A stretch of 64,000 bases of DNA from NCBI GenBank assembly GCA_031292355.1, contig JARLHI010000003.1:186001-250000 (forward strand), in the 5' to 3' direction. Source of the DNA: Candidatus Obscuribacterales bacterium. Lineage in GTDB: Bacteria > Cyanobacteriota > Vampirovibrionia > Obscuribacterales > Obscuribacteraceae. The stretch's first letter is position 1. Each line of letters starts with the position of its first letter. Below the pieces are notes generated by a model. That model saw nothing but the letters and a program-made list of their open reading frames with translations. It was not told where the DNA came from and made no database searches. The position numbers and the translations under genes were made by a program. Positions 8,194 to 16,848 of this stretch are shown here, in pieces.

Positions 8194-8823
8194 TTAAGAT
8201 GGCACCCGAGAAATTTTGTCGTCCTTCTGCGGCTCAAGAAATAGCTTATCTTTGAGATTCCAGCGGTAAGTTAAGGAAAAGCTCTCACAGTAATGGCCAG
8301 CGGCATTAACCTTGTCGTCCTCAATGCGAATCTCGAGCCATTTTGAGTTTATCCACCTTGTTGCTAGAATTTTTATTCCTTGCATTGTCCTACTGTGAAA
8401 AACTCTCATTTGGTCCTTGTCTTTGATCAAGAGTTTTAGTCTTTGTTCTATATCGACCCGATGACCTAAATCATTGACGTTATACAAATAGGAACAGGCA
8501 GTACGACCAGGATCATAGAGATTCACGACGAAAGCCATACTGGTTGGAGACCATAGTACTTCTACAAAGTGGTCATATCCGTTGGTGTCGTCTAGTTTTA
8601 CGGGCCGCCGTTTTTGGTATCCCTGCTGGACTAAGAAAAGATGGCAAACATGGTTGTCGCAAGACTTCTGTAAAAAGGGAACGGTCTCGATCTTGTAACG
8701 CTTGTTCGGTGACCAAGCGGCTTCACGCTTGTGTTCTAACTTTTTACCATAAGGGGTTTCTCTCGCTCCGGCTGGGCAAACGATTGAGCAAACCATCAAA
8801 GATAGCGCTACCAAGATCTTCAT
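8194..8823 (-). CDS. Exported hypothetical protein with two WSP motifs
   Basis: This 209-residue protein starts with a clear signal peptide (MKILVALSLMVCSIVCPAGA, residues 1-20). The mature part has two WSP motifs, AAWSPNKRYKIE at about 35-46 and VLWSPTSMAFVV at about 89-100. These resemble WD40/TolB-like beta-propeller blades, although the protein is too short for a whole propeller. Cys residues at about 54, 59, 109 and 178 could form disulfides in the periplasm. No known family is assigned. It converges on the frameshifted gene with two bases between them. The 216-base gap upstream (8824-9039) is shared with a divergent gene and shows no further gene. Confidence 0.6.
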   Translation of the reverse strand: MKILVALSLMVCSIVCPAGARETPYGKKLEHKREAAWSPNKRYKIETVPFLQKSCDNHVCHLFLVQQGYQKRRPVKLDDTNGYDHFVEVLWSPTSMAFVVNLYDPGRTACSYLYNVNDLGHRVDIEQRLKLLIKDKDQMRVFHSRTMQGIKILATRWINSKWLEIRIEDDKVNAAGHYCESFSLTYRWNLKDKLFLEPQKDDKISRVPS

Positions 8824-9039
8824 ACGACTTGGACAGTCTCCTATTTCATTTGAGTCTTACTCACAGCATAGTGCTGACTGAGTTCCACGGCCATACTATT
8901 TGGAAGCAGCATTCAACAGTTTGATGGTTGGCATTTTCAGTTTTGTGAACATCAGTGCTTCGCGACAATTCTCTGATAAGCTAGCCTACAGCATTTCGAA
9001 GTTTCTATCGATCATCTGGTCCCGGGAGAAATGGTCTAC

Positions 9040-9831
9040 ATGTCACACAGCAAGACAACGGAAATTTGGCGAAGATCGTGCAGAGCACTGCTTGTGTTAG
9101 CGAGCTCTGCTTTCTTTGCCTGTCCTTCTAACTATGCTGCATCTCCACTCCAAGGAGGAGTGCAACACAGCGACAGTCTGTCTCCTGTGCAACCAGAACT
9201 AACCCCCGGGAACACATTCAACGAAAAAGAATTACCAAAATTAGATCCCGGCAATATGTGGGTCGCAATACCGAGTTGGATAGCCGGCACATGGCAATTC
9301 AAGACTGAGACCGTCACGCGCATGAGCATCTTCGATAAGAAAAAGCACTCTAAATGCCCCTTTGTTTTGCGCAACGAATTTCAAAAGGTCTTCGGCTATC
9401 AAAAAGACAAGTCCGGTCAAATCTGGGACTATCTCAAAGCGCCATATAGTTATACTGCTAAGCTCGATGGTGGGCTGTCAGGCTATTCTCGTATTGATTC
9501 CGTCGATGAAGTCGTGAACAACCATGATGAAGTGACTCGCAAAGTAGTTGGCCCAGATGCTGTTGTCGAGCCTGGTTCGCAGAAGATTTTGCTCACCAAC
9601 CAAAAGGAATGTTTTCTGCGTTATACGCCCTTTGGCGACGACGCAATTCGCCTGGATGGCTCTACCAAGGTCTTTAATGCACTCGGGCATCCAAGCGTAC
9701 TCAAAATTTCTAATATGGCCGCCACACGTATCAAGCCATTCGAGCCCATCGATCAGCTGGATGGCTACAATTTGAAACAGCAATTTGCCGAATTTTTGAC
9801 TGCTCAAAAAAAGGCTGAGCTAATTCCATGA
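9040..9831 (+). CDS. Exported hypothetical protein
   Basis: I start this at ATG 9040 because GGGAG at 9024-9028 is 11 bases upstream; the in-frame ATG at 9031 is only 2 bases from it. The product is about 263 residues with a signal peptide ending near NYAAS (residues 1-32). A Pro-rich linker is followed by a domain beginning MWVAIPSWIAGTWQFKTETV. The phrase IPSWIAGTWQ resembles the opening strand of lipocalin-like beta-barrels that measure or bind small ligands. YTPFGDDAIRLDGSTKVFN lies in the C-terminal half. No family is recognised with confidence. It is likely periplasmic. The gene has its own divergent upstream region. Confidence 0.6.
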   Translation: MSHSKTTEIWRRSCRALLVLASSAFFACPSNYAASPLQGGVQHSDSLSPVQPELTPGNTFNEKELPKLDPGNMWVAIPSWIAGTWQFKTETVTRMSIFDKKKHSKCPFVLRNEFQKVFGYQKDKSGQIWDYLKAPYSYTAKLDGGLSGYSRIDSVDEVVNNHDEVTRKVVGPDAVVEPGSQKILLTNQKECFLRYTPFGDDAIRLDGSTKVFNALGHPSVLKISNMAATRIKPFEPIDQLDGYNLKQQFAEFLTAQKKAELIP

Positions 9832-9930
9832 GAATGCCCGCCCGAATTAAGTTTCAGTAAGGCGCCCAAAAGTGCGTAACGATTGCCGAATGATCGCTGG
9901 TTAACCCAAGGCAAGGTGCTTGAAAACGGC

Positions 9931-9970
9931 TATAATCCCTGTTATAGCGCGCAGCAGGCGCGTCTTTTTA
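9931..9970 (+). promoter_or_regulatory. TATAAT box and terminator-like hairpin ahead of an ABC-F gene
   Basis: A consensus -10 TATAAT occurs at 9931-9936. Just downstream, GCGCGC (9947-9952), loop AGCAG and GCGCGT (9958-9963) form a GC-rich hairpin followed by CTTTTT (9964-9969). The ribosome site AAGGA (9978-9982) and ATG 9993 come after it. It is either the terminator of the upstream exported-protein gene or a leader attenuator of the ABC-F gene. The position of the TATAAT before the hairpin favours the second, but no good -35 box was found. Confidence 0.4.
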
Positions 9971-9992
9971 TTTGTGCAAGGATTCAACGGTA

Positions 9993-11597
9993 ATGATTAT
10001 AGTCAACCAGGTTTCGAAGGAATATGGCACCAGAACTCTATTTGAGAATGTGTCTGTCAAATTTAGTGATGACAATCGCTACGGCTTGACCGGTCCAAAT
10101 GGAGCTGGCAAGTCGACTTTCATGAAAATCCTCACCGGCGAAATCGAGCCCACTAATGCCGGCACTATTGATCGTCCTCGCAAAGTCGGCGTACTCAAGC
10201 AAAACCAATTTGAATACGATAACGAACGCATCATCGACACAGTAGTTATGGGTAATGAAGTACTCTGGAGCGCCTTCAAAGAAAGAGAAGCACTCTGCGA
10301 ACTGTCATCATTGACCGAAGAACAGATGCTGCGCCTGGGCGATATCGAAACAATCATCGCTGACGAAAATGGCTATAACGCTGAATACGAAGCATCTGAA
10401 ATTTTGCGCGGTATCGGTATTCCAGACGATCAGCACGAAAACAAAATGAGCACTCTCGCTCCGGACTACAAATTCCGTGTACTGCTAGCGCAAGCACTCT
10501 GCGGCGAACCTGGCGCGTTGCTATTGGATGAACCGACAAACCACTTAGATCTTGATTCGATTCACTGGTTGGAAGAATTTCTCTGTAATTACAAGGGCAC
10601 TCTAGTTGTAATTTCTCATGACCGCCACTTTTTAAATTCCGTTTGCACGCACATAGCCGACATCGATTACGACACAATTATTCTTTACCCAGGTAACTAC
10701 GACGACATGGTCGAGCATAAGATGCAGGCTCGATCCAGCGTAGAATCAGCCAATCGTGATAAAGCGAAAAAAATTGAGCAATTACAGCAATTCGTTTCTA
10801 GATTCGCTGCCGGTCAAAGATCTTCGCAGGTACAATCACGAAGAAAAGAGATGATCAGACTCGCTCCCCAGGAAATGAAGCGGTCGAACATTGCTCGCCC
10901 CTTCATTCGATTCGAGCAAGAAAAACCGATTGGCCGTGAACTGCTTCAAGTGCGCAATTTGACGAAGGGATTCGACGGCAATACTCTTTTCAAGGATCTG
11001 ACTATTGATATCACCCGTGGTGACCGAGTGGCCATCATTGGTGCAAACGGAGTTGGGAAAACAACTTTGCTGCGCTGTTTAATTGGCGAAATACAGGCGG
11101 ATTCAGGATCATTAAAATGGGGCGACAGCGCAAGCTGGAGCTACTATCCTCAGGACTATCATGATGACATCAAACCAGGTTCTACTGCTCTTGATTGGTT
11201 GATGAAATATATGACCGATGAGGGACATCAATTCGTCCGCGGTGTTCTCGGTAAAATGTTGTTTTCTGGCGAAGAAAGTTCGAAAGCTACAGAAGCGTTG
11301 TCTGGTGGCGAAGCCGCGCGTTTACTGCTGGCCCGTATGATGATGCAAAAAAATCCTGTGCTGATACTCGACGAACCGACCAATCACCTGGACCTCGAAG
11401 CCGTTTCGGCGCTCGCTGAGGGGCTCTCTCTATTTCCAGGAACAGTCTTTGTTGTTTCACACGACAGAGATCTTATTTCGGAAGTTGCAACCCGCGTGTT
11501 GTCTTTCACTCCAGACGGCGTCGTGAATTTCCTCGGTACATATGATGAGTACCTCGATAGCCAGAAAACCAAGGCTCCCGTAAAAGCCAGCAAATAA
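9993..11597 (+). CDS. ABC-F ATPase, YbiT type
   Basis: This is a soluble double-ATPase of the ABC-F group, proteins that bind the ribosomal E site and adjust translation. It has two nucleotide-binding domains and no membrane segments. Domain 1 has Walker A LTGPNGAGKST (about 33-43) and Walker B LLLDEPTNHLD, but its signature is LAPDYKFRVLLAQAL rather than LSGG. This APxxKxR variation is typical of the YbiT subgroup. Domain 2 has IGANGVGKTT, the canonical LSGGEAARLLLARMM and ILDEPTNHLD. The charged linker between them (SANRDKAKKIEQLQQF, then SSQVQSRRKEMI) is the P-site tRNA interaction motif region. ATG 9993 fits AAGGA 11 bases upstream; a TTG at 9972 is less likely. It may be attenuator-controlled. 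Confidence 0.9.
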   Translation: MIIVNQVSKEYGTRTLFENVSVKFSDDNRYGLTGPNGAGKSTFMKILTGEIEPTNAGTIDRPRKVGVLKQNQFEYDNERIIDTVVMGNEVLWSAFKEREALCELSSLTEEQMLRLGDIETIIADENGYNAEYEASEILRGIGIPDDQHENKMSTLAPDYKFRVLLAQALCGEPGALLLDEPTNHLDLDSIHWLEEFLCNYKGTLVVISHDRHFLNSVCTHIADIDYDTIILYPGNYDDMVEHKMQARSSVESANRDKAKKIEQLQQFVSRFAAGQRSSQVQSRRKEMIRLAPQEMKRSNIARPFIRFEQEKPIGRELLQVRNLTKGFDGNTLFKDLTIDITRGDRVAIIGANGVGKTTLLRCLIGEIQADSGSLKWGDSASWSYYPQDYHDDIKPGSTALDWLMKYMTDEGHQFVRGVLGKMLFSGEESSKATEALSGGEAARLLLARMMMQKNPVLILDEPTNHLDLEAVSALAEGLSLFPGTVFVVSHDRDLISEVATRVLSFTPDGVVNFLGTYDEYLDSQKTKAPVKASK

Positions 11598-11708
11598 TCT
11601 CACCAGATTGCGCAAAGCATCTAATTGATTGATACGGATTAGGTTCCATTTCCGTGTCGAGAAATCGTCGCGTGGGTATATATTCATGTGCAGTACTAGA
11701 GGTGACGC

Positions 11709-12296
11709 ATGAGCAAAGACTCTCTTGAAAGTCCAGTCAAGCCTGAAGCAGCCGCCCACAAAGGAACCGACACCAGCAGGCATCTGTTGCCGTCAATTGA
11801 AGACTTTCAAAATTTCATAGCAAGCGGCAAATCGACCGTCACACCAAGATGCGATCTTCCAGATTATACGATTGTAGGTCACGGTCAGGAGCAGAGCCTG
11901 GAGCCCACACAAAAGCGTATTGATTATGATGATCTCGCTCGTCAAGCCTTAAATAGTCCGGCCCAGGGTGATGGCAAACCGGTCTCCCAGCAGGAAAAGG
12001 AAATTGCTAGAGAAGTAGCTGAATTGACTTTGAAAGCGCAAAAAGATTTGCCAAAAATAACTGAAAATTTGGACCGAGATCACGATAACCAACGATTACG
12101 CGACATCTTTCAGAAACTTGATCCAGAAAGTGCTCAAAGAGTCATTGATGAGGCTAACAAAACACTCGAGGGCCACAACCTGCGATTAGGGCAGAGTGCA
12201 GTGGGAGAAGTTTGGTCGGGTTCGCGTGAAAAAAATGGCGATCCATATTACCTGGAAACCCGCCTGAAGGATGTCGATTGCGCTCCAAGCGTTTGA
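11709..12296 (+). CDS. Hypothetical protein, disordered N terminus and helical C terminus
   Basis: This is an unrecognised 195-residue acidic cytoplasmic protein. The ATG at 11709 is preceded by GAGGTGACGC, giving a good ribosome site. Residues 1-60 are Ser/Pro/Lys-rich and likely disordered. Residues 85-160 are strongly helical (QQEKEIAREVAELTLKAQKD, then LRDIFQKLDPESAQRVIDEA). There are no Cys clusters, no signal peptide and no membrane helix. A similar composition is seen in the small gene at 14935-15363, but I could not align them. It converges on the glucoamylase-like gene; the 168 bases between (12297-12464) contain a loose CTATTTG...CAAATAG hairpin and no gene. Confidence 0.55.
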   Translation: MSKDSLESPVKPEAAAHKGTDTSRHLLPSIEDFQNFIASGKSTVTPRCDLPDYTIVGHGQEQSLEPTQKRIDYDDLARQALNSPAQGDGKPVSQQEKEIAREVAELTLKAQKDLPKITENLDRDHDNQRLRDIFQKLDPESAQRVIDEANKTLEGHNLRLGQSAVGEVWSGSREKNGDPYYLETRLKDVDCAPSV

Positions 12297-12464
12297 GCTA
12301 ACACGATGCCTGCAGCTATTTGTCCTCAATCTAAGTCTTGAAAACAAGCAAATAGATCCAAAAAATATGAGCCCAAGCGACAGCGCACATGGTTGCACGG
12401 CACGGCATCGTATTTGGTGCCAGCATGACCTCCGCTAGCTTTCGAAGTGCTAAGTTGCAGGAAC

Positions 12465-14690
12465 TCATTCAAGTCCAGTTAATCGGCCGATAACGTGGCT
12501 AAACCACGTTACTCCGTCAGCCGCCGCAGGTCGGCGGCTGAAGCCGGCTTTGTCGAGCCCCGCTTGCAGGTTTGCATCGTTTTTCATCGTCTGCCATATG
12601 GAGCCATGTCGGTAGTTTTCGACCATCAGTAAAATTGGTCCTTGATCTATTCCCAGGTGGGCAGAATCTACCCAGCCTGATGCTTTTGAGGTGTCAAATG
12701 TTGGGTTGAATGCGTCCTGGAAGCCCAGTCGGCCAAAAATTTCGGGACGAGTCGTCAGCCAGTGCCGCAGAGTAGGCATGACAATTTCGGGCGCAAATGG
12801 CAGCGACGATGCTGCGGCAGTAGGAGCTATAGTGCCGTCATCGGGAGCATTGGGAAATCCTCGCGCGTCGTAGTCGTGAAAAACCCTGTCTCGCCCGTCC
12901 ACAGTCTTTGTCACTTCGCCAGGTCCATCAGAAGCCGTTAAACCCCAATCGAGAGGTCCATAGCCCTTCCACGCTTGCGGATTGGCGATAGCATATTGAT
13001 GCTGCGCTAAGACTGCCTGTCTGGAATTTTGGAAATAATCCATGCCCATTTTTTTATTGGTGGCATCCATCCTACCCCGAAAGTCTAGCCAGACTTGTGT
13101 GTATTGATGTCCAAATAGCGGTCCAAATTGCAGGCTCTCATGACCATACGGCGAGGCTATTTTAGCTGTGGACATATAAGTTTCCCAGGCTGATGCAGGC
13201 ACAGGATGTGTGGGCGAGCCCATGGACAGAAGTAGCAAAATGTGGGCTTCATCGTATGCCTGCCAATCGTGCTTAATAAAGCCACCTTCAGGCGTCCAGC
13301 CCATGCTCAGCCTGCCACTCTGCGTGTTAGCCCAGTTCCAATCAACACGGTTGTATAGCTTGTCTGAGAGTTCTCTGATTTGTGTTTCTTTTGGACTAGT
13401 GCCGTCAAAATAATTCTTGGAATACAAAACACCTGACATAAGCAGAGCCGTGTCGATTGTCGACACCTCGTTTTGCCCCATTCGCAAGCCGGTTTGGGGA
13501 TCGAGAAAATGGTAGAACAATCCGTGATTGCCCGATGTGCCCTGGGCTTCGTCACCTTGTTTTGTCGACCATAAGTTATTGAGCACTTTGAGAGTGTAAT
13601 TAGCGGCTTCGTCACGGCTGACCCATCCATGATCCACTGCCACACCATGAGCAGTAAGAGAGAAGCCGACAGCTGCAATGCTAGCCGCTGATGTGTCTGT
13701 AGAACGGTCTTTGGTCAGCCCGGTGATGGGATCGCTTTCTTCTTTAAAGTACTGAAAATGAGCCTTTTGCACTTGTTCCAGCATCTGCTGATCGGCAGCA
13801 TTTAGCCGAGGAGGCGCATATTGGGCCCGTGTCTGCGCTACATCCGCAGCTGCATGGTAATAGTCGCCAGTTGCGTGGATAGTGTCCAAAGCCGCACCAG
13901 TAACCATAAATGACGCTATCGACTGGAGCACTTGCTCTTTAGCGGCTAGTCCCTTGCCGGCAAGCAGCGAATTTGATTCCGCACTGACAAAGCCGCCGAC
14001 TGAACCGCCCAGGGAATTTGCCCCGACTCTGAAGGCGATGCCTCTGCCCGATAAATGAAAAGCAGGATCCGCTAGCGGCAGACCAAACTTTGCCGCAGCG
14101 CCTTCCATAATGCCCCGGCTCGTCAGTCCCATAGCGCCGAAGGTAATGGCCGAACTAAAAGCGGCTGCACCACGTTGCTCCCAGAAGCCTTTATTGGGAT
14201 CGGCGGAAGGAGTTAGAACCAGCCCATAAAGCCCTCCATCAAGGGCCATTTTTGCAGCAGGAACAGAAAAACGCATGGCGCGTGGCAGTTGGCCTGCGGT
14301 TGCTGTCTCTTCCGCCGCCATTTTGAGTGTGGACCTTAGCGTTGTGTCTTTGGCTAGCACTTTGGCCTTCACAAGGACACCCCGGGATGCCCCTTCCAAA
14401 AGCAGGTACGGCAAAACCATGCCCAATCCTGAGCCGGCGGTTTCGCTAAACCAGCCCAAACTGCCGAATTTGGCTTGTTTAGGCGCTGCAAATAACTGTG
14501 GATCCGACAAGATGTCCCGTTTGGCGACATGATTAACGAGTTGAGTCACTCCATCAAGCGGCTGCTGCACCGCCGCATGGAGAAATGCTTCTACGCCTAG
14601 CTTGATGGCGCTATCCCCGTGCTTCTGCGTGTCCCGTGAGCTGCTAGCCTCAAAAGTGATTTTTTCTGCAAACGTCAGTTCATGCGACAC
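12465..14690 (-). CDS. Glucoamylase-fold protein (GH144-like / PF10091 type)
   Basis: This is a large 741-residue protein. The C-terminal ~450 residues match the glycoamylase-like (alpha/alpha)6-barrel family: QKAHFQYFKEESDPITGLTK at about 310-329, then TSAASIAAVGFSL, GNHGLFYHFLDPQTGLR, STIDTALLMSGVLY, and a late GYGPLDWGLTASDGPGE. In characterised relatives (GH144, GH162) such domains cleave beta-1,2-glucans. Residues 1-290 have no recognised domain; they are Ala/Gly-rich with several hydrophobic stretches (PYLLLEGASRGVLVKAKVLA), and no classical signal peptide leads them. The start is GTG 14690 with AGGG spaced 6 bases upstream. The likely role is glucan turnover, but the linkage is an inference from family. 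Confidence 0.7.
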   Translation of the reverse strand: MSHELTFAEKITFEASSSRDTQKHGDSAIKLGVEAFLHAAVQQPLDGVTQLVNHVAKRDILSDPQLFAAPKQAKFGSLGWFSETAGSGLGMVLPYLLLEGASRGVLVKAKVLAKDTTLRSTLKMAAEETATAGQLPRAMRFSVPAAKMALDGGLYGLVLTPSADPNKGFWEQRGAAAFSSAITFGAMGLTSRGIMEGAAAKFGLPLADPAFHLSGRGIAFRVGANSLGGSVGGFVSAESNSLLAGKGLAAKEQVLQSIASFMVTGAALDTIHATGDYYHAAADVAQTRAQYAPPRLNAADQQMLEQVQKAHFQYFKEESDPITGLTKDRSTDTSAASIAAVGFSLTAHGVAVDHGWVSRDEAANYTLKVLNNLWSTKQGDEAQGTSGNHGLFYHFLDPQTGLRMGQNEVSTIDTALLMSGVLYSKNYFDGTSPKETQIRELSDKLYNRVDWNWANTQSGRLSMGWTPEGGFIKHDWQAYDEAHILLLLSMGSPTHPVPASAWETYMSTAKIASPYGHESLQFGPLFGHQYTQVWLDFRGRMDATNKKMGMDYFQNSRQAVLAQHQYAIANPQAWKGYGPLDWGLTASDGPGEVTKTVDGRDRVFHDYDARGFPNAPDDGTIAPTAAASSLPFAPEIVMPTLRHWLTTRPEIFGRLGFQDAFNPTFDTSKASGWVDSAHLGIDQGPILLMVENYRHGSIWQTMKNDANLQAGLDKAGFSRRPAAADGVTWFSHVIGRLTGLE

Positions 14691-14934
14691 TTTGTACCCT
14701 GGACGCTGGTTGACCCGGATTACGGGTTGGCCTGAGCATAGGTACCATATTGATTTATGTCATTGTGGAAACTACGTGTTTCAAGAGAAAATCACACGGA
14801 TTGAAGCAAAATCTGGGTCCAACTCCAAAAATTGCGCCAGAGACCACCCCGACTAGCATTTTAAATGGAATTGCATTGCACGATTAACAACTACGACTGC
14901 CACCACTAGCAGTATCAAATAAATTTTAAAACCA

Positions 14935-15363
14935 CTATTGATCTTTTTTATCCAGATTTATAAAGAGAGCAGGCAAATCGCCATTACACATCGGCGCATC
15001 GAAGTTGATGCTTTTTTTAGCCTCTTCCATTTTAGCTAACGCGTCCTTGTACAGTGGGGATCCAGCTAGAACCGGCTTATCATTAATGGTCAGATTTTTC
15101 TGAAACTCGCCAAGCGAATATACCTCGCCTTTAAAAGCCATATCCAGGTAAGTTTTGTTAGTGGGACCAGAATCTCCAGCTCCGTCTTTTGCAAACCCTT
15201 GGCGATGTTCCAGGGACTCGAGTTGTTGTGGCGTCCAGGTTACCTCTCTAGCCACAATCCCAGCTTGGCCTTGAAAGACTTCTTTGTAAGCTTCACCCAA
15301 ATGCCCCTTAGTTTCAACGGTGCACTGTTGTGCCGGTTTAAGATCAAATTTTTCTGCGCCCAT
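14935..15363 (-). CDS. Hypothetical protein (142 aa)
   Basis: An in-frame ATG at 15363 has a strong AGGAGAGAG ribosome site immediately upstream, so I prefer it to more distal starts. The product begins MGAEKFDLKPAQQCTVET and is 142 residues, hydrophilic and without a signal peptide. It contains TWTPQQLESLEHRQGFAKDG, a helical YKDALAKMEEAKKSINF and a final MCNGDLPALFINLDKKDQ. The family was not recognised. It precedes the glucoamylase-like gene on the same strand by 244 bases; that gap (14691-14934) shows no gene. Confidence 0.6.
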   Translation of the reverse strand: MGAEKFDLKPAQQCTVETKGHLGEAYKEVFQGQAGIVAREVTWTPQQLESLEHRQGFAKDGAGDSGPTNKTYLDMAFKGEVYSLGEFQKNLTINDKPVLAGSPLYKDALAKMEEAKKSINFDAPMCNGDLPALFINLDKKDQ

Positions 15364-15507
15364 AGCTCTCTCTCCTGGATTACGGGAAGTTTTTCGACGC
15401 ATCAGAGAATGCGATTTGACATTAAAGTCCGTACGCAAAACACTACATGACAACCGTGACATTCTTTTGACACGATTGAATCAGATATCTATCGCAATCC
15501 TATGAAT

Positions 15508-16752
15508 TTAATTGATCGAGACTTCTGCTTTCGCACTGCCCATGCCTTCTCTTTCGAGTTCTTTTAAAAGAGGCTGAAACACCAACACTGGCATTCTAAA
15601 AACAACGGCACTGCCATCAATAGTGTGTACTATAAGTGACGCACCAGATTTGGTGCTTGAAGATTCGATCGATTCAATATTGTCTCGCTCAATACTGACT
15701 CTCGTTGAATGAACAATAGATGAAATCAATTCAGGCACAAAGACCAGTCGCCTCGAGGTTATAACGAAACGCCCGGGCTTGTCTTTGTAAAATGTCAAAA
15801 AGAATGATTTGAGTAAAGTCTCACCCTCTTGCGGCTTAAACCTCGACCCGGCAAATGTGACCGCGAGAATGGCACCAAAAAAAACAAATGTCGCTCCCCA
15901 GCCAAATAAAATGCGACTCAATGCTCCCGACTGTAAGCGCAGAGATGTAGCGATGGTTCCTTCGCGCAAAGAATTTTCGAAATCTCCAGCTCGCCAGAGG
16001 GCAGACCCCAAGTGACCATGCGCGATTGCACTGGTTGGGGCGGCCTTTACTGCGAGCTTTAACTCTTTGACTTCATCTTGAGTTTTGCCCAATTTAGCGT
16101 AGTCGGCTGCCAGTCCGATATGCGCCGGCACAGAATTTGGTCGAATAGACAATGCCTTCTTATAGACCTGCACTGAGCCTGCATAGTCGCCCTTGCGCCC
16201 CATCGTCGCAGCAAGAGCAAGATATGGTTGAAAATCTGTGGGATCGAGCGAGATTGCTGTCTCTAACGCGACTATCGCCGGTTGATAATTTTTCAATGCA
16301 GTCAGCGCCGATCCTAAAACCACGTAAGCGTCTTGATTGCGCACGTCAATATTTAGAGCTTGATTCGCTTCATAAACAGCTTTTTCATATCGTCCCTGAG
16401 TACCATACATGAGACCCAGATGCTGATGCGCCTCGGCGTCTTTAGGGTCGATAGCCAGGCAGTGCTTATCTTCGCTCACCGCTTGATCGATATTCCCCTG
16501 CTGAGCGTAGGCCACTGCAAGATGTCGCCTTGCCGGAGCGTTTTCAGGCGCAACCCTGGTGATTACTGTAAAAGCAGCTATAGCATCATCCACTCGATCA
16601 TTATCGAGTAAGGCATCGCCTTTTTTGAGTTGTTCAATGATGCCTGCGTTATCGTCAACCCGAGTCGATGCCGCCTGCGCAATTGTCTCCACTACCAGGG
16701 CGCAGCAAAACAAGACTGCCACAAGCGCTGATGTTTTGACTTTTCCATTCAT
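15508..16752 (-). CDS. TPR protein with membrane helix and PH-like C-terminal domain
   Basis: Started at ATG 16752 (MNGKVKTSALVAVLFCCALV), the protein is 414 residues. It opens with a signal peptide or anchor, then about six tetratricopeptide repeats (residues ~35-255) with typical units such as APARRHLAVAYAQQGNIDQA, AEAHQHLGLMYGTQGRYEKA and VPAHIGLAADYAKLGKTQDE. A transmembrane helix follows (LFGWGATFVFFGAILAVTFA, about 280-299). The last ~100 residues (GRFVITSRRLVFVPELI, then IVHTIDGSAVVFRMP) look like a GRAM/bacterial PH-like beta domain. TPRs would therefore face outside and the PH-like part the cytoplasm, or the reverse if the N-terminal helix is uncleaved. A longer GTG start at 16776 is possible. 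Confidence 0.7.
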   Translation of the reverse strand: MNGKVKTSALVAVLFCCALVVETIAQAASTRVDDNAGIIEQLKKGDALLDNDRVDDAIAAFTVITRVAPENAPARRHLAVAYAQQGNIDQAVSEDKHCLAIDPKDAEAHQHLGLMYGTQGRYEKAVYEANQALNIDVRNQDAYVVLGSALTALKNYQPAIVALETAISLDPTDFQPYLALAATMGRKGDYAGSVQVYKKALSIRPNSVPAHIGLAADYAKLGKTQDEVKELKLAVKAAPTSAIAHGHLGSALWRAGDFENSLREGTIATSLRLQSGALSRILFGWGATFVFFGAILAVTFAGSRFKPQEGETLLKSFFLTFYKDKPGRFVITSRRLVFVPELISSIVHSTRVSIERDNIESIESSSTKSGASLIVHTIDGSAVVFRMPVLVFQPLLKELEREGMGSAKAEVSIN

Positions 16753-16848
16753 GACGTCGGACCTGGTAAGTAACACTAGGGTATACTAACGCAAGCGCTT
16801 GTCAAGCCCACTGATAGAACGATTAATGTCAGCCCGTGACGTTATCGG

